Assembly (NCBI GenBank): GCA_018674495.1
Contig: JABHAA010000095.1
Location: 1-44,954 of the forward strand
Source of the DNA: Rhodospirillaceae bacterium
GTDB lineage: Bacteria > Pseudomonadota > Alphaproteobacteria > Rhodospirillales > UBA2165
Length of the DNA: 44,954 bases
Direction of reading: 5' to 3'
Of this stretch, positions 17,987 to 26,717 are shown one piece after another. Position numbers and translations under genes: made by a program. The notes below the pieces were generated by a model. That model saw only the letters and a list, made by a program, of their open reading frames with translations. It ran no database searches and had not been told where the DNA came from. Within the stretch, counting starts at the first letter, position 1. Each line of letters begins with the position of its first letter.

Positions 17987-19138
17987 ATGAAAGTAGGCGT
18001 GCCAAAGGAGCGGCGCGAGGGCGAATCAAGAGTTGCCGTATCGCCCGCGACGATCAAAAAGCTGATCGAGCTGGGTTTCGATGTCACCGTCGAAACCGGC
18101 GCCGGCGAAGACGCCTCGTTCTCTGATGACGTATTTTCGGGCGCCGGCGCAACCATCGCCGACAGCGCCGCTGCTGCTGTTGGCGATGCCGACCTGGTCC
18201 TGAAAGTGCGTGCGCCCATGAGCGCCGCAAATGGCGCCGACGAGATTAGCCAGATCAATCCCAAAGCCATGGTTGTTGCCCATATGTCGGCCTTGTCGGA
18301 ACCGGGGGCCATTGAAACCATGGCGGCGGCCGGGCTGACCGGGTTCGCCATGGACCTGATGCCGCGCATCACCCGGGCGCAGTCGATGGATGTGTTGTCC
18401 TCGCAAAGCAATCTCGCCGGTTATAAATCAGTGCTGGATGCCGCTGGCGAGCTGGGCCGCGCCTTTCCGATGATGATGACGGCGGCCGGCACCATTGCGC
18501 CGGCCAAAGTGTTCATCATGGGCGTCGGCGTCGCGGGCCTGCAAGCCATCGCCACGGCGAAACGGCTGGGCGCGGTGGTCACCGCCACCGATGTGCGCCC
18601 GGCGACCAAGGAACAGGTGGAAAGTCTGGGCGGCAAATTCCTGGAAGTGGACGCCGAAATGGAAAAGGACGCGCAAACCAAAGGCGGCTACGCCAAGGAA
18701 ATGCCGCCGGAATATTTCGAAAAGCAGAAACAGGTGGTCGCCGAACATATCAAAAAGCAGGACGTGGTAATCACCACGGCGCTGATACCGGGGCGCCCGG
18801 CGCCGGTACTGATCAATGATGACATGGTCGCCTCCATGCCCGACGGCGCCGTGATTGTCGATTTGGCCACCGAAGCCGGCGGCAACTGCACCTTGTCCGA
18901 GCCTGGCAAGGTGGTCAAAAAGAGCGGCGTCACCATCATCGGCCACGCCAATATGCCCGGCCGCCTGGCCGAGGACGCCTCGTCACTTTATGCCAAGAAC
19001 CTGATCAATTTCCTGACCCCGCTTGTCGATGCCGAAACCAAGCAGATGACGATCGATTGGGAGGATGAGATTATTCAGGGGACGTTGGTTTGCAAGGACG
19101 GTAGCGTTGTTCATCCGGCCTTGAGCAAGGGAGACTAG
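17987..19138 (+). CDS. pntAA: NAD(P) transhydrogenase subunit alpha part 1 (NAD(H)-binding domain I)
   Basis: This 383-residue soluble domain I of the proton-translocating transhydrogenase binds NAD(H) and passes hydride to NADP in PntB. The start [20 protein letters not shown] and the later [19 protein letters not shown]ossmann loop are characteristic of the PntA/alanine dehydrogenase fold. The C-terminal [14 protein letters not shown] is also typical. The internal ATG is chosen because it matches the family start and follows GGGGGG; the 42-codon upstream extension has no family match. It is followed by pntAB (5 bases) and pntB, the split three-subunit layout known from Rhodospirillum rubrum. 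It would supply NADPH for biosynthesis and oxygenase chemistry. Confidence 0.93.
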   Translation: MKVGVPKERREGESRVAVSPATIKKLIELGFDVTVETGAGEDASFSDDVFSGAGATIADSAAAAVGDADLVLKVRAPMSAANGADEISQINPKAMVVAHMSALSEPGAIETMAAAGLTGFAMDLMPRITRAQSMDVLSSQSNLAGYKSVLDAAGELGRAFPMMMTAAGTIAPAKVFIMGVGVAGLQAIATAKRLGAVVTATDVRPATKEQVESLGGKFLEVDAEMEKDAQTKGGYAKEMPPEYFEKQKQVVAEHIKKQDVVITTALIPGRPAPVLINDDMVASMPDGAVIVDLATEAGGNCTLSEPGKVVKKSGVTIIGHANMPGRLAEDASSLYAKNLINFLTPLVDAETKQMTIDWEDEIIQGTLVCKDGSVVHPALSKGD

Positions 19139-19143
19139 TAAAA

Positions 19144-19491
19144 GTGGGATCCGAAATCGTTGCCCAGAACATAGCGCCAATCGCGGTGCAGCAGGCGGCC
19201 CTTGAGGGAGAGCCGTTCATCTTCCTGTTTACCATCTTCGTGCTGGCCTGTTTTGTCGGTTTTTACGTGGTCTGGAGCGTCACCCCAGCCTTGCATTCGC
19301 CGCTGATGAGCGTGACCAACGCTATTTCCTCGGTGATCATCGTCGGCGCCCTGATTGCCGCCGGGCCGGGCGGCATGGAATTTTCCAAAATCATGGGGTT
19401 CGTCGCCGTCACCTTGGCTTCGGTCAATATATTCGGCGGTTTCATCGTGACCCAGCGCATGCTGGCCATGTTCAAGAAAAAACAAAGATAA
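19144..19491 (+). CDS. pntAB: NAD(P) transhydrogenase subunit alpha part 2 (membrane)
   Basis: This 115-residue membrane subunit of transhydrogenase contributes the N-terminal helices of the proton channel (part of domain II). Three or four hydrophobic segments are visible, in order [20 protein letters not shown], then [15 protein letters not shown], then [15 protein letters not shown]. The run [17 protein letters not shown] is strongly conserved in the family. It begins with GTG, five bases after the pntAA stop. Its stop is nine bases before pntB. The three genes form one operon. Confidence 0.92.
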   Translation: MGSEIVAQNIAPIAVQQAALEGEPFIFLFTIFVLACFVGFYVVWSVTPALHSPLMSVTNAISSVIIVGALIAAGPGGMEFSKIMGFVAVTLASVNIFGGFIVTQRMLAMFKKKQR

Positions 19492-19500
19492 GGGCGCGCA

Positions 19501-20895
19501 ATGACCGAAACCGCAACCGGCTTCGCCTATCTGGCCGCCGCCGTCTTCTTCATCCTCGCCCTCAATGGTTTGTCTTCGCCGGTATCGGCCCGGCGCGGCA
19601 ACGCATTCGGCATCATCGGCATGCTGATCGCCATCGGCACCACATTGGCCAATCCGGCGATCGTTAGTTTCGAACTGATCCTCATCGGTGTGCTGCTCGG
19701 CGGCACCATCGGCACGGTGGTGGCGTTGAAGATCAAAATGACCGCCTTACCGGAACTGGTCGCCGCCTTCCATTCCCTGGTCGGGCTGGCCGCCGTGTTC
19801 GTCGCCACCGCCGCCTTTTTGGCGCCGGAAGCCTACGGCATCGGCACCGCCGGCAATATCAAGGCCGCGTCTTTGGTGGAAATGGCCCTCGGCACGGCCA
19901 TCGGTGCAGTCACCTTTTCCGGCTCGATCATCGCTTTCGCCAAGCTGCGCGGCATCATGTCGGGCAACCCGATTACCTTCCCCGGCCAACATCCGCTGAA
20001 CGCCCTATTGGGGATTACGTTGGTGGCGCTGGTTGTCTGGCTGGTGGTGTCTAACGATGCCAATGCCTATTGGGCGATTGTCGCACTGGCCTTGCTGATA
20101 GGCTTTTTGCTGATTGTGCCCATCGGCGGCGCCGACATGCCGGTGGTTGTCTCCATGCTGAACTCCTATTCCGGCTGGGCCGCCGCCGGCATCGGCTTCA
20201 CCCTTGGCAACACGGCGCTGATCGTTACCGGCGCGCTGGTCGGCTCGTCCGGCGCCATTTTGTCCTACATTATGTGCAAGGGCATGAACCGCTCGATCTT
20301 CAATGTATTGCTGGGCGGTTTCGGCGGCGAAGTGGCTGCCGCCGTGGGCGGTGGGGCCAAGGGCGAGCGGGCGGTGAAATCGGGATCCGGCGACGATGCG
20401 GCGTTCATCATGAAGAACGCCTCCAAAGTGGTTATCGTTCCCGGCTACGGCATGGCCGTCGCCCAGGCGCAGCATGCTTTGCGCGAAATGTGCGACATGT
20501 TGAAAGCCGAAGGGGTCGATGTTTCCTACGCCATTCATCCGGTGGCCGGGCGCATGCCGGGGCACATGAATGTTTTGCTGGCCGAAGCCAGTGTGCCCTA
20601 TGACGAGGTGTTCGAGCTGGAAGAAATCAATTCTGAATTTTCCACTGCCGACGTTGCCTTTGTGATCGGCGCCAACGATGTGACCAACCCGGCGGCGAAG
20701 ACCGACCCCACAAGCGCCATCTACGGTATGCCGATCCTGGAAGTGGAAAACGCGGCCACGGTATTGTTCATCAAACGCTCGATGGCGTCCGGTTATGCCG
20801 GTGTCGATAACGAGCTGTTTTTCCGCGACAACACCATGATGCTCTTCGGCGATGCCAAGGCCATGACCGATAGCATTGTGCAAGCGCTCGGTTAG
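19501..20895 (+). CDS. pntB: NAD(P) transhydrogenase subunit beta
   Basis: This 464-residue beta subunit has N-terminal membrane helices (domain II, residues ~5-270) and the C-terminal NADP(H)-binding domain III. Domain III begins near VVIVPGYGMAVAQAQHAL, the known NADP fingerprint, followed by YAIHPVAGRMPGHMNVLLAEA and GANDVTNPAAKTDP. It completes the transhydrogenase operon. It couples inward proton flow to NADPH formation. It converges with the cupin gene, nine bases away, and no terminator hairpin is obvious between them. Confidence 0.94.
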   Translation: MTETATGFAYLAAAVFFILALNGLSSPVSARRGNAFGIIGMLIAIGTTLANPAIVSFELILIGVLLGGTIGTVVALKIKMTALPELVAAFHSLVGLAAVFVATAAFLAPEAYGIGTAGNIKAASLVEMALGTAIGAVTFSGSIIAFAKLRGIMSGNPITFPGQHPLNALLGITLVALVVWLVVSNDANAYWAIVALALLIGFLLIVPIGGADMPVVVSMLNSYSGWAAAGIGFTLGNTALIVTGALVGSSGAILSYIMCKGMNRSIFNVLLGGFGGEVAAAVGGGAKGERAVKSGSGDDAAFIMKNASKVVIVPGYGMAVAQAQHALREMCDMLKAEGVDVSYAIHPVAGRMPGHMNVLLAEASVPYDEVFELEEINSEFSTADVAFVIGANDVTNPAAKTDPTSAIYGMPILEVENAATVLFIKRSMASGYAGVDNELFFRDNTMMLFGDAKAMTDSIVQALG

Positions 20896-20904
20896 GGCCG
20901 TGGC

Positions 20905-21297
20905 TTAATCGCCGAAATATACGTTATCGATATCACGCCGTTGGAACTCCGGATTGGACGGCCATTCCTTGAGCCGGGCGTCCTTGTCGCCGCCGTAGCG
21001 GACCCGGAACAATAAGGAGCGCTCGGGCCCGTTTTCGTATTCGTGCATTTCGCCCGGCGGATGCGCCACCACCGAGCCCGGCGTGATCGCCACCTCGCCG
21101 TCCGGGGTGCGCATGGTGCCGCCGCCCTCGATGCAATAATACATTTCAACCGCGTCCGGGTGGCAATGGTTGGGGCTGATCTGGCCCGGCTCCCAGCAGG
21201 CGACGGTCACATCGCCCTCGGCCACGTCGCCGAGGATTTTTTCCACATGCCGGTCCGGTGAAAACTCGGCTTCTTTGATGAGATCATAGGTTATCAT
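20905..21297 (-). CDS. Cupin-domain protein
   Basis: This 130-residue single-domain cupin has motif 1 as CHPDAVEMYYCIEGGG (histidine and glutamate ligands) and motif 2 as PGSVVAHPPGEMHEYEN with the last histidine. A metal ion is likely bound. Members serve as small dioxygenases, isomerases or sensors, and I cannot assign one. It is the last gene of a tight minus-strand run (dienelactone hydrolase, lipoprotein, cupin; gaps of 10 and 12 bases). A ribosome site (GAGGAG) precedes the ATG. The link with dienelactone hydrolase suggests aromatic-acid metabolism, but this is inference. Confidence 0.82.
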   Translation of the reverse strand: MITYDLIKEAEFSPDRHVEKILGDVAEGDVTVACWEPGQISPNHCHPDAVEMYYCIEGGGTMRTPDGEVAITPGSVVAHPPGEMHEYENGPERSLLFRVRYGGDKDARLKEWPSNPEFQRRDIDNVYFGD

Positions 21298-21309
21298 TGT
21301 TTGCTCCTC

Positions 21310-22164
21310 TTAGCTGGCTATAGCGCGGAAATCTTCGGCGAAATCGCGCAAGGATTCAATCAGGTTCTGGCGTTGCGCATCGCTCAGCGATGTCAGCACA
21401 TCGGCGACAAGATTTTGGAATCGCTGAAAGCGGGCTTCGCGGAATTGGGCTTCGGCTTTGGGTGCCCCGGCATCGGGATCTAAGAACATAGCGTTCAGGA
21501 AGGCCTGAATTTCTTCGGATTTAGGCCCGCTTGTCATAAACGCGATGAAGCGTTTGGAATTGCGCGTCCGCCGGTCGAGGCGGCGCTTTGTGTCGCCCAG
21601 GGTGGTGGCCACATGGCGGCGGATGATTTGCAGCTGCGCCGCGTTCAAATCACCGGTGAATCGTTCGAAGTTGCTTTGCGTCCGCTCCGCCCGGTCCTCG
21701 GCGCGCTCTTGGGCCGGTTCGTCCAATTGCTCACGGTTCTCTTCGTTACGCTCGGCCAGGCGATCACGCAGATGCCCTGTTTCCACCTTACCGGTATGGT
21801 GCGCCAGAACCGCACCGGCGAAGGGCGTGAACCCCTTTACCGTGGCCTCCAATTGCGCCCGCAAGCCATCCATGGCGCGCAAAACCTGATCCCGGTCAAC
21901 ACGCCCGGCGGCCTCGATGGTGTCCGCCTGGCGGCTCAAATAGGCAGCGTACCCGGGCAGCATGTTGGTCCGGTGCCAGTCCATGAATGCGTCGATCTTG
22001 TCATCCACATAAGCTTCGGTGTCTTCGTCGAGCAACAGGTAGAACTCGGCCTGATCTTCAATGAAATCATCGGCAAAGCTATACAATAGCCGCGTTGCCG
22101 AACAGGCGCCGAGAACGAAAATGACAATGACAATGACAATGGCGAAGGCGGCTAGATTTTTCAT
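21310..22164 (-). CDS. Lipoprotein, DUF6279-like, alpha-helical
   Basis: This 284-residue predicted outer-membrane or periplasmic lipoprotein has residues 1-20 forming a signal with lipobox LGAC and lipidated C21. The rest is helical and rich in D, E, R and Q. It has FADDFIEDQAEFYLLLDEDTE after the lipobox, and repeated basic-acidic segments such as AERNEENREQLDEPAQERAE. This layout resembles DUF6279 lipoproteins, of unknown role, but the match is by memory only. It sits between dienelactone hydrolase and cupin genes in one apparent operon. No enzymatic motif is visible. Confidence 0.65.
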   Translation of the reverse strand: MKNLAAFAIVIVIVIFVLGACSATRLLYSFADDFIEDQAEFYLLLDEDTEAYVDDKIDAFMDWHRTNMLPGYAAYLSRQADTIEAAGRVDRDQVLRAMDGLRAQLEATVKGFTPFAGAVLAHHTGKVETGHLRDRLAERNEENREQLDEPAQERAEDRAERTQSNFERFTGDLNAAQLQIIRRHVATTLGDTKRRLDRRTRNSKRFIAFMTSGPKSEEIQAFLNAMFLDPDAGAPKAEAQFREARFQRFQNLVADVLTSLSDAQRQNLIESLRDFAEDFRAIAS

Positions 22165-22174
22165 GGCCGCCGGG

Positions 22175-22894
22175 CTACTTCAGGTGCGCCTCGAAAAACG
22201 CCAATTGTTTGGTCCAGGCGTCGTCGGAAGCCTCCTTGCGGTAGCGGTCTTCATCGCAGAAATCCTGGAAGCCGTGGCCGGCGCCGTCATAGCGGTGGAA
22301 GGTATAGTCGACGCCGGCGTCTTTTAAGGCCGCCTCGTAGTCATCGACGTCTTCCGGCGGTGGGTTCTTGTCGTCATTGCCGAAGATGCCGAGCACCGGG
22401 CATTTGATATTGCAGGCCAGGCTGATGGCGGTTGGCGCACCATCGCCCATGCCTACCTTAACGCGCCCGCCATACATGATGGCGGCGGCCTTGTAGCCGG
22501 GGTTGGTGGCCGCGCCGACCCAGGATACGCGCCCGCCCCAGCAATGGCCCATGATGCCGATGCGGTCCTCATTAATGCCGTCCATGGCAGCCAGCGTTGC
22601 GTAGGCGGCATCCAGGTCTTTCAACAGATTGTCGTCGCGAAATTCATCGCGCTTGACCAGCCGGTCTTCTTCGGGCGGCCACCAATGGAAGATGAACGGA
22701 ATAGCGACGCCATAGCCGGCCTTGGCCAGCCGCTCGCCAATATCGATGGTGAAGGGGTCTTTCTGCAGCCCCTCGTGGGCGATGGGAATATGCTGGGCGA
22801 CCACCAGGCCGGGGAACGGACCATCGCCTTCGGGCCGGAACAGCAAAATATCCATCGGGCTGCCGTCGAATTGGGCGATTTCGGTCTGGTACAT
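22175..22894 (-). CDS. Dienelactone hydrolase family protein
   Basis: This 239-residue alpha/beta hydrolase is of the DLH type. The nucleophile elbow is GHCWGG, with cysteine in place of serine. The acid is in FGNDDKNP and the histidine in GAGHGFQDF. Carboxymethylenebutenolidase members hydrolyse dienelactone in the ortho-cleavage pathway of chlorinated and other aromatics; many relatives have other esters as substrates. The ATG is chosen because GGGAG precedes it; the frame extends 21 codons upstream without a ribosome site. It leads a tight run with the lipoprotein and cupin genes. The third Rieske oxygenase is 1.4 kb away on the opposite strand. Confidence 0.86.
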   Translation of the reverse strand: MYQTEIAQFDGSPMDILLFRPEGDGPFPGLVVAQHIPIAHEGLQKDPFTIDIGERLAKAGYGVAIPFIFHWWPPEEDRLVKRDEFRDDNLLKDLDAAYATLAAMDGINEDRIGIMGHCWGGRVSWVGAATNPGYKAAAIMYGGRVKVGMGDGAPTAISLACNIKCPVLGIFGNDDKNPPPEDVDDYEAALKDAGVDYTFHRYDGAGHGFQDFCDEDRYRKEASDDAWTKQLAFFEAHLK

Positions 22895-22994
22895 GTTTCG
22901 GGGCTCCCTGAATTGTTTGTGGCTACCAGCGTAATGTCCAATCATGGCCATGATCAAGTGCTATCCATGCTTGAGTGCGCCCGCCCAAGGGGGC

Positions 22995-24251
22995 ATGCTT
23001 GTGGCCCATCCAGCGGGAATTAATTTGAAAAATATTACCTCCTTCGGGCCCTTGGCTGCCTTCCAGGTGCGCAGCTTCCGCTTTCAGTGGCCGGGCGATC
23101 TGCTCGCCTCCTGGGCGTTCGAGATGGAAACGCTAATCCTCGGCTGGTACATCCTCGTGGAATCGGGCTCGGTGTTGCTGCTGACTTTGTTCGGCAGCTT
23201 GAATTTTATCGGCACGTTGCTGGCGCCCATGTTCGGCGCCGCCGGCGATCAATTGGGCCGGCGCATCATGATGTGTTCCATGCGCGCCTTTCTGGCGTTC
23301 CTGGCGGCGGTGATCATGGTCCTCGGTCTGTTGGATATGCTGAACTTAGGCTTGGTCTTCGCGGTGGTCATATTCGGCGGGCTGGTGCGGCCATCGGACA
23401 TCGTCATGCGCAACGCCCTGATCGGCGATACCATGCCCGCTGGGCGCCTGGCCAACGCGCTTGGGCTTTCCCGGACAACCATGGATTCGGCGCGCATTGT
23501 CGGAGCGCTGACCGGGGCGGGCCTGTTTTCGGTGCTCGGCATCGGCTACGCCTATGTGGTGGTGGCGGCGTTTTATCTCATCAGCTTCGTCTTTACCCTG
23601 GGCGTATCGCCAGCGCGCCCGGCGCGCCCGGCGGCCGGCGCGCCGAAGCTTTCCCAATGGACCGAATTTAAGGACGGCCTCACCGTGGTGCGCACGACGC
23701 CAGTATTGCTCGGGGTCATGCTGCTCGCCTTTTTGATCAATATGACGGCATTTCCGATCAGCCACGGGCTCATGCCCTATGTGGCCCGCGAAATATTTGT
23801 CGTGGATGAAAATGGCCTTGGCCAGCTTGTTGCCGGTTTCGCCGCCGGGGCGCTTACCGGATCGATCTTTATGGCCGTCGCCGGCGCGCGCGGCCATCCG
23901 GGGCGCATGTCCCTGTTCGGCGTGCTCGGCTGGTATATCTGCCTGGCGATATTTATTCAGTTTGAAACCAAAAATGCCGGGTTCGTGACCCTGATGATCA
24001 TGGGCGTCTCCCACAGCCTCGGCATGATTTCCATGTCGGTGCTTTTGCTGGACGCCACCGAAAGCCGTTACCGGGGCCGCGTCATGGGGGTGCGCATGCT
24101 GGCTGTCTATGGGCTGCCAATTGGGCTCATGGCGTCCGGGGTGCTGATCGAATGGATCGGTTTCAAGGCGACCGCGTCGATTTATATCACCACTGGTATC
24201 GTGCTGACCCTGTTCATTGCGTATCGCTGGCGCACCGCATTTTGGCGCTAG
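22995..24251 (+). CDS. MFS transporter (EntS-like)
   Basis: This is a 418-residue major facilitator with about twelve hydrophobic segments. The pattern DLLASWAFEMETLILGWYILVES and the loop GAAGDQLGRR (the A-motif between helices 2 and 3) are those of the MFS_3/enterobactin-exporter-like group. A conserved RNALIGDTMP follows in the first half. It probably moves a small molecule across the inner membrane by proton coupling. The ATG is preceded by AAGGGGG. It diverges from the dienelactone hydrolase and precedes the third Rieske oxygenase by 60 bases on the same strand, so it may import that enzyme's substrate or export a product. Confidence 0.82.
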   Translation: MLVAHPAGINLKNITSFGPLAAFQVRSFRFQWPGDLLASWAFEMETLILGWYILVESGSVLLLTLFGSLNFIGTLLAPMFGAAGDQLGRRIMMCSMRAFLAFLAAVIMVLGLLDMLNLGLVFAVVIFGGLVRPSDIVMRNALIGDTMPAGRLANALGLSRTTMDSARIVGALTGAGLFSVLGIGYAYVVVAAFYLISFVFTLGVSPARPARPAAGAPKLSQWTEFKDGLTVVRTTPVLLGVMLLAFLINMTAFPISHGLMPYVAREIFVVDENGLGQLVAGFAAGALTGSIFMAVAGARGHPGRMSLFGVLGWYICLAIFIQFETKNAGFVTLMIMGVSHSLGMISMSVLLLDATESRYRGRVMGVRMLAVYGLPIGLMASGVLIEWIGFKATASIYITTGIVLTLFIAYRWRTAFWR

Positions 24252-24311
24252 GCGATTATTTGTTATCATGGAGTTCAAGGCCGGGCAGACAAATATGTAG
24301 AAGGAATTGCC

Positions 24312-25586
24312 ATGCTGCGCGCAGAAGAAAACGAACGTCTGGTCCGAGTTGGCGCCGGCACGCCAGCGGGAGAATTGTTCCGCCGCTATTGGCAGCCAGC
24401 CTTGCTCAGCGAAGAAGTACCCGAAATCGACAGCGCGCCGGTGCGCGTCCGGCTGTTGGGTGAAGATCTGGTGGCGTTTCGGGATACCGAGGGCCAGGTG
24501 GGCTTGGTGGACGCGTTCTGTCCGCACCGCCGGGCGCCCATGTTCTATGGCCGCAACGAGGAATGCGGGCTGCGTTGCGTCTATCACGGCTGGAAGTTCG
24601 ACAGACACGGCGACTGCACCGATTTACCGTCGGAGCCCGCCGGCACACCGATGCTGGCCAAGGCCAAGATCAAGGCTTATCCAACCGTGGAGCGGGGCGG
24701 CATCGTCTGGACCTATATGGGGCCCATTGAGGCCAAGCCGCCGGAGCCCGATTTCGAATGGACGCGGGCGCCGACCACCCACCGGGCTGTCTCCAAATCC
24801 CATCAGGGGGCCAACTACCTGCAAGGCCTGGAAGGCGGGCTGGATACCGCCCATGTGTCGTTCCTGCACAACAACAAGATGGGCGACAAGGGCAATCTTT
24901 TCACCCGCGACAACGCCCCCAAGATCGAAGTGTTCGAAACCGGTTACGGCTACAATTATGTCTCGACCCGCGACCTCGGCGACGAGGGCAGCTATGTGCG
25001 AGTTTATCAGTATATTCTGCCGTTCCAGCAGATGCGCCCCAACATCACCCAGAACGGCCTATCGCGGAACTATATCGTGCCCCGCTATGACGGCCATATA
25101 TGGGTGCCCATCGATGACGAGCAGACCTTTATCTATAACTGGATGGTGGGCTCTGACGAAACCTGCCAGCTTGATCCGGACTTTGTCGAAAATCTGGAAG
25201 TGGGCTATGGGCGCGGCGCCGATGATTACCTCCCCGGCACCTATAAGCTAAAAGCGGGCCCGGAAAACGATTACATGATCGACCGTGCGGACCAGAAAAC
25301 CACCAGCTTTACCGGCATCAAAGGCATCAATACCCAAGACATGGCCCTGCAAGAAGGCATGGGCGCCATTGTCGACCGCACCAAGGAATATCTGGGCACC
25401 TCTGATACCGCCATCATCGCCATGCGCAAGATTTTGCTGGAAGCCACGCATCAGGTCGAGCGCGGCGAATCGCCGCCGGGGACCGATCCCATCAGCCATG
25501 GCGGTATCCGTCCCCACGATGGTGTCGTGCCGAAAGGCGATGATTGGCGGACAAGCTTTGCCGAGGCGTTGGCCGCTAAATGGTGA
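24312..25586 (+). CDS. Rieske non-heme iron oxygenase, alpha subunit (copy 3)
   Basis: This is a 424-residue oxygenase component. Rieske ligands are C70-x-H72 (CPHR) and C89-x2-H92 (CVYH). The mononuclear iron site is D178-x2-H181-x4-H186 in DTAHVSFLH. It shares RVGAGTPAGELFRRYWQPAL with the other two copies and is nearest to copy 2 in the catalytic segment. The ATG follows AAGGA. It is downstream of the MFS transporter and may form a two-gene unit with it. No reductase is in the window, so all three oxygenases depend on partners elsewhere. The substrate is unknown. It ends 150 bases before rpsU. Confidence 0.9.
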   Translation: MLRAEENERLVRVGAGTPAGELFRRYWQPALLSEEVPEIDSAPVRVRLLGEDLVAFRDTEGQVGLVDAFCPHRRAPMFYGRNEECGLRCVYHGWKFDRHGDCTDLPSEPAGTPMLAKAKIKAYPTVERGGIVWTYMGPIEAKPPEPDFEWTRAPTTHRAVSKSHQGANYLQGLEGGLDTAHVSFLHNNKMGDKGNLFTRDNAPKIEVFETGYGYNYVSTRDLGDEGSYVRVYQYILPFQQMRPNITQNGLSRNYIVPRYDGHIWVPIDDEQTFIYNWMVGSDETCQLDPDFVENLEVGYGRGADDYLPGTYKLKAGPENDYMIDRADQKTTSFTGIKGINTQDMALQEGMGAIVDRTKEYLGTSDTAIIAMRKILLEATHQVERGESPPGTDPISHGGIRPHDGVVPKGDDWRTSFAEALAAKW

Positions 25587-25607
25587 AATAGGTCAGGAGA
25601 CCGGGCG

Positions 25608-25667
25608 ATGATAGGCCCAAGCTGGATACGCCGCCAGGACATGGAAGACGCGCTCAAAAGCGCATAA
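25608..25667 (+). CDS. Candidate micro-ORF, 19 residues
   Basis: An open frame of 19 codons (MIGPSWIRRQDMEDALKSA) starts 21 bases after the Rieske stop. AGGAG lies eight bases before the ATG, an ideal Shine-Dalgarno spacing. There is no similarity I recognise. It could be a true microprotein coupled to the oxygenase or just a chance ORF. The good ribosome site is the only evidence. Confidence 0.25.
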   Translation: MIGPSWIRRQDMEDALKSA

Positions 25668-25736
25668 CAAAGCGCGCCCCGATTGTCATCCGGGCGGCGC
25701 CAAAATTCCGCGTCGATAAAAAGAGAAACGTCTAAA

Positions 25737-25958
25737 TTAGAAGCCTTCGCGCTCTAGGCGCTTGCGTTCCAATTTGCGTGCCCGGCGCACAGCTTCGGCT
25801 TTTTCCCGGGCCCGCTTTTCCGATGGCTTTTCGTAGGCGCGCCGCAATTTCATCTCGCGGAAAACGCCTTCGCGTTGCATCTTCTTTTTCAGCGCCTTTA
25901 GCGCCTGGTCAACATTGTTGTCGCGAACGGTTACATGCACGGTAAGTACCTGCTCCAT
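25737..25958 (-). CDS. rpsU: 30S ribosomal protein S21
   Basis: This is a 73-residue basic ribosomal protein of the small subunit. [19 protein letters not shown] near the start and the [20 protein letters not shown] middle part are diagnostic. The C-terminal tail is the usual R/K/E-rich helix. It diverges from def-COQ9, an arrangement for which the COQ9 family was first named (diverging from rpsU). Confidence 0.97.
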   Translation of the reverse strand: MEQVLTVHVTVRDNNVDQALKALKKKMQREGVFREMKLRRAYEKPSEKRAREKAEAVRRARKLERKRLEREGF

Positions 25959-26059
25959 AAATATCGAGGTTTTCGATCAAGGCCGCGGTTTTTAGCACGA
26001 ATGATCGGCTCTGGGAAGGGTATTGGTTAAGTTTTCTGGCGCTTTGGCCATTCTTTGGA

Positions 26060-26087
26060 TTGACGAAATCCGCAATTGCGACATAGT
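26060..26087 (+). promoter_or_regulatory. Promoter of def, apparently giving a leaderless mRNA
   Basis: TTGACG and CATAGT are separated by 16 bases. Six bases separate the -10 from the chosen ATG of def, so the expected +1 is the ATG. There is no clear Shine-Dalgarno sequence before the gene. Confidence 0.5.
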
Positions 26088-26093
26088 CAGGCC

Positions 26094-26717
26094 ATGGCAA
26101 TTTTGAAAATCGCCCGTATGGGGCACTCGGTTTTGCATCAAGTGGCCGAACCCGTCGATGATCCCGCATCGCCCGAAGTGACAGCGATTGTGCGCGATAT
26201 GATCGAAACCCTGGATGATGCCGGCGGCATTGGGCTGGCCGCGCCGCAGGTGCATATTCCGAAACGCATTGTCGTATTTTTTATTCCCGGCGCCCGCGCC
26301 AATCCGGATGCGGGCGACGGCGACGGCGAAGAGGGCGACGACCATCATGATGATGGTGGCATCGATCTGACCATCATGATCAATCCCGAAATTATTCCCG
26401 TGGGCGACGAGATGGACCTGGATTGGGAAGCCTGCTTGTCGGTGCCCGACATGATGGGCGCCGTGTCGCGCCATTCGGCCATCCGCTATCGCTGGCAGAC
26501 ACTGGACGGCGAGACCATGGAACGCGAAGCGTCGGGCTTCCACGCCCGCGCCGTGCAGCATGAATGCGATCATTTGGACGGCATTCTCTATCCCATGCGC
26601 ATGGAGGATTTGTCCCTGTTTGGGTTTGCCGAGGAGGTCAATCGCAACAAGTCGCTGCTGGCGCGGCCAAATCCCGAAGTGGATGACGCCCCGGACGAAG
26701 AGGAGGAAGAGGCATGA
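26094..26717 (+). CDS. def: Peptide deformylase with acidic insertion
   Basis: This 207-residue metalloenzyme removes the formyl group from nascent proteins. Motif I is GIGLAAPQ (residues 45-52). Motif II is E112-A-C114-L-S, where the usual second residue glycine is alanine; the metal-ligand cysteine is present. Motif III is H156-E-C-D-H160 with both histidines and the catalytic glutamate. Between motifs I and II lies an unusual insertion of about 25 residues (~66-90), rich in D, E and G with paired histidines. The C-terminal tail is also acidic. An upstream in-frame TTG would add six residues, but the ATG matches the family start and the promoter position. The gene overlaps the COQ9 start (ATGA). 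Confidence 0.88.
   Translation: MAILKIARMGHSVLHQVAEPVDDPASPEVTAIVRDMIETLDDAGGIGLAAPQVHIPKRIVVFFIPGARANPDAGDGDGEEGDDHHDDGGIDLTIMINPEIIPVGDEMDLDWEACLSVPDMMGAVSRHSAIRYRWQTLDGETMEREASGFHARAVQHECDHLDGILYPMRMEDLSLFGFAEEVNRNKSLLARPNPEVDDAPDEEEEEA

Noticed and set aside
23346..24608. 420-codon minus-strand frame across the MFS and Rieske genes
   Set aside because: It spans two genes with strong motifs in the sense direction and reads as a shadow of both.
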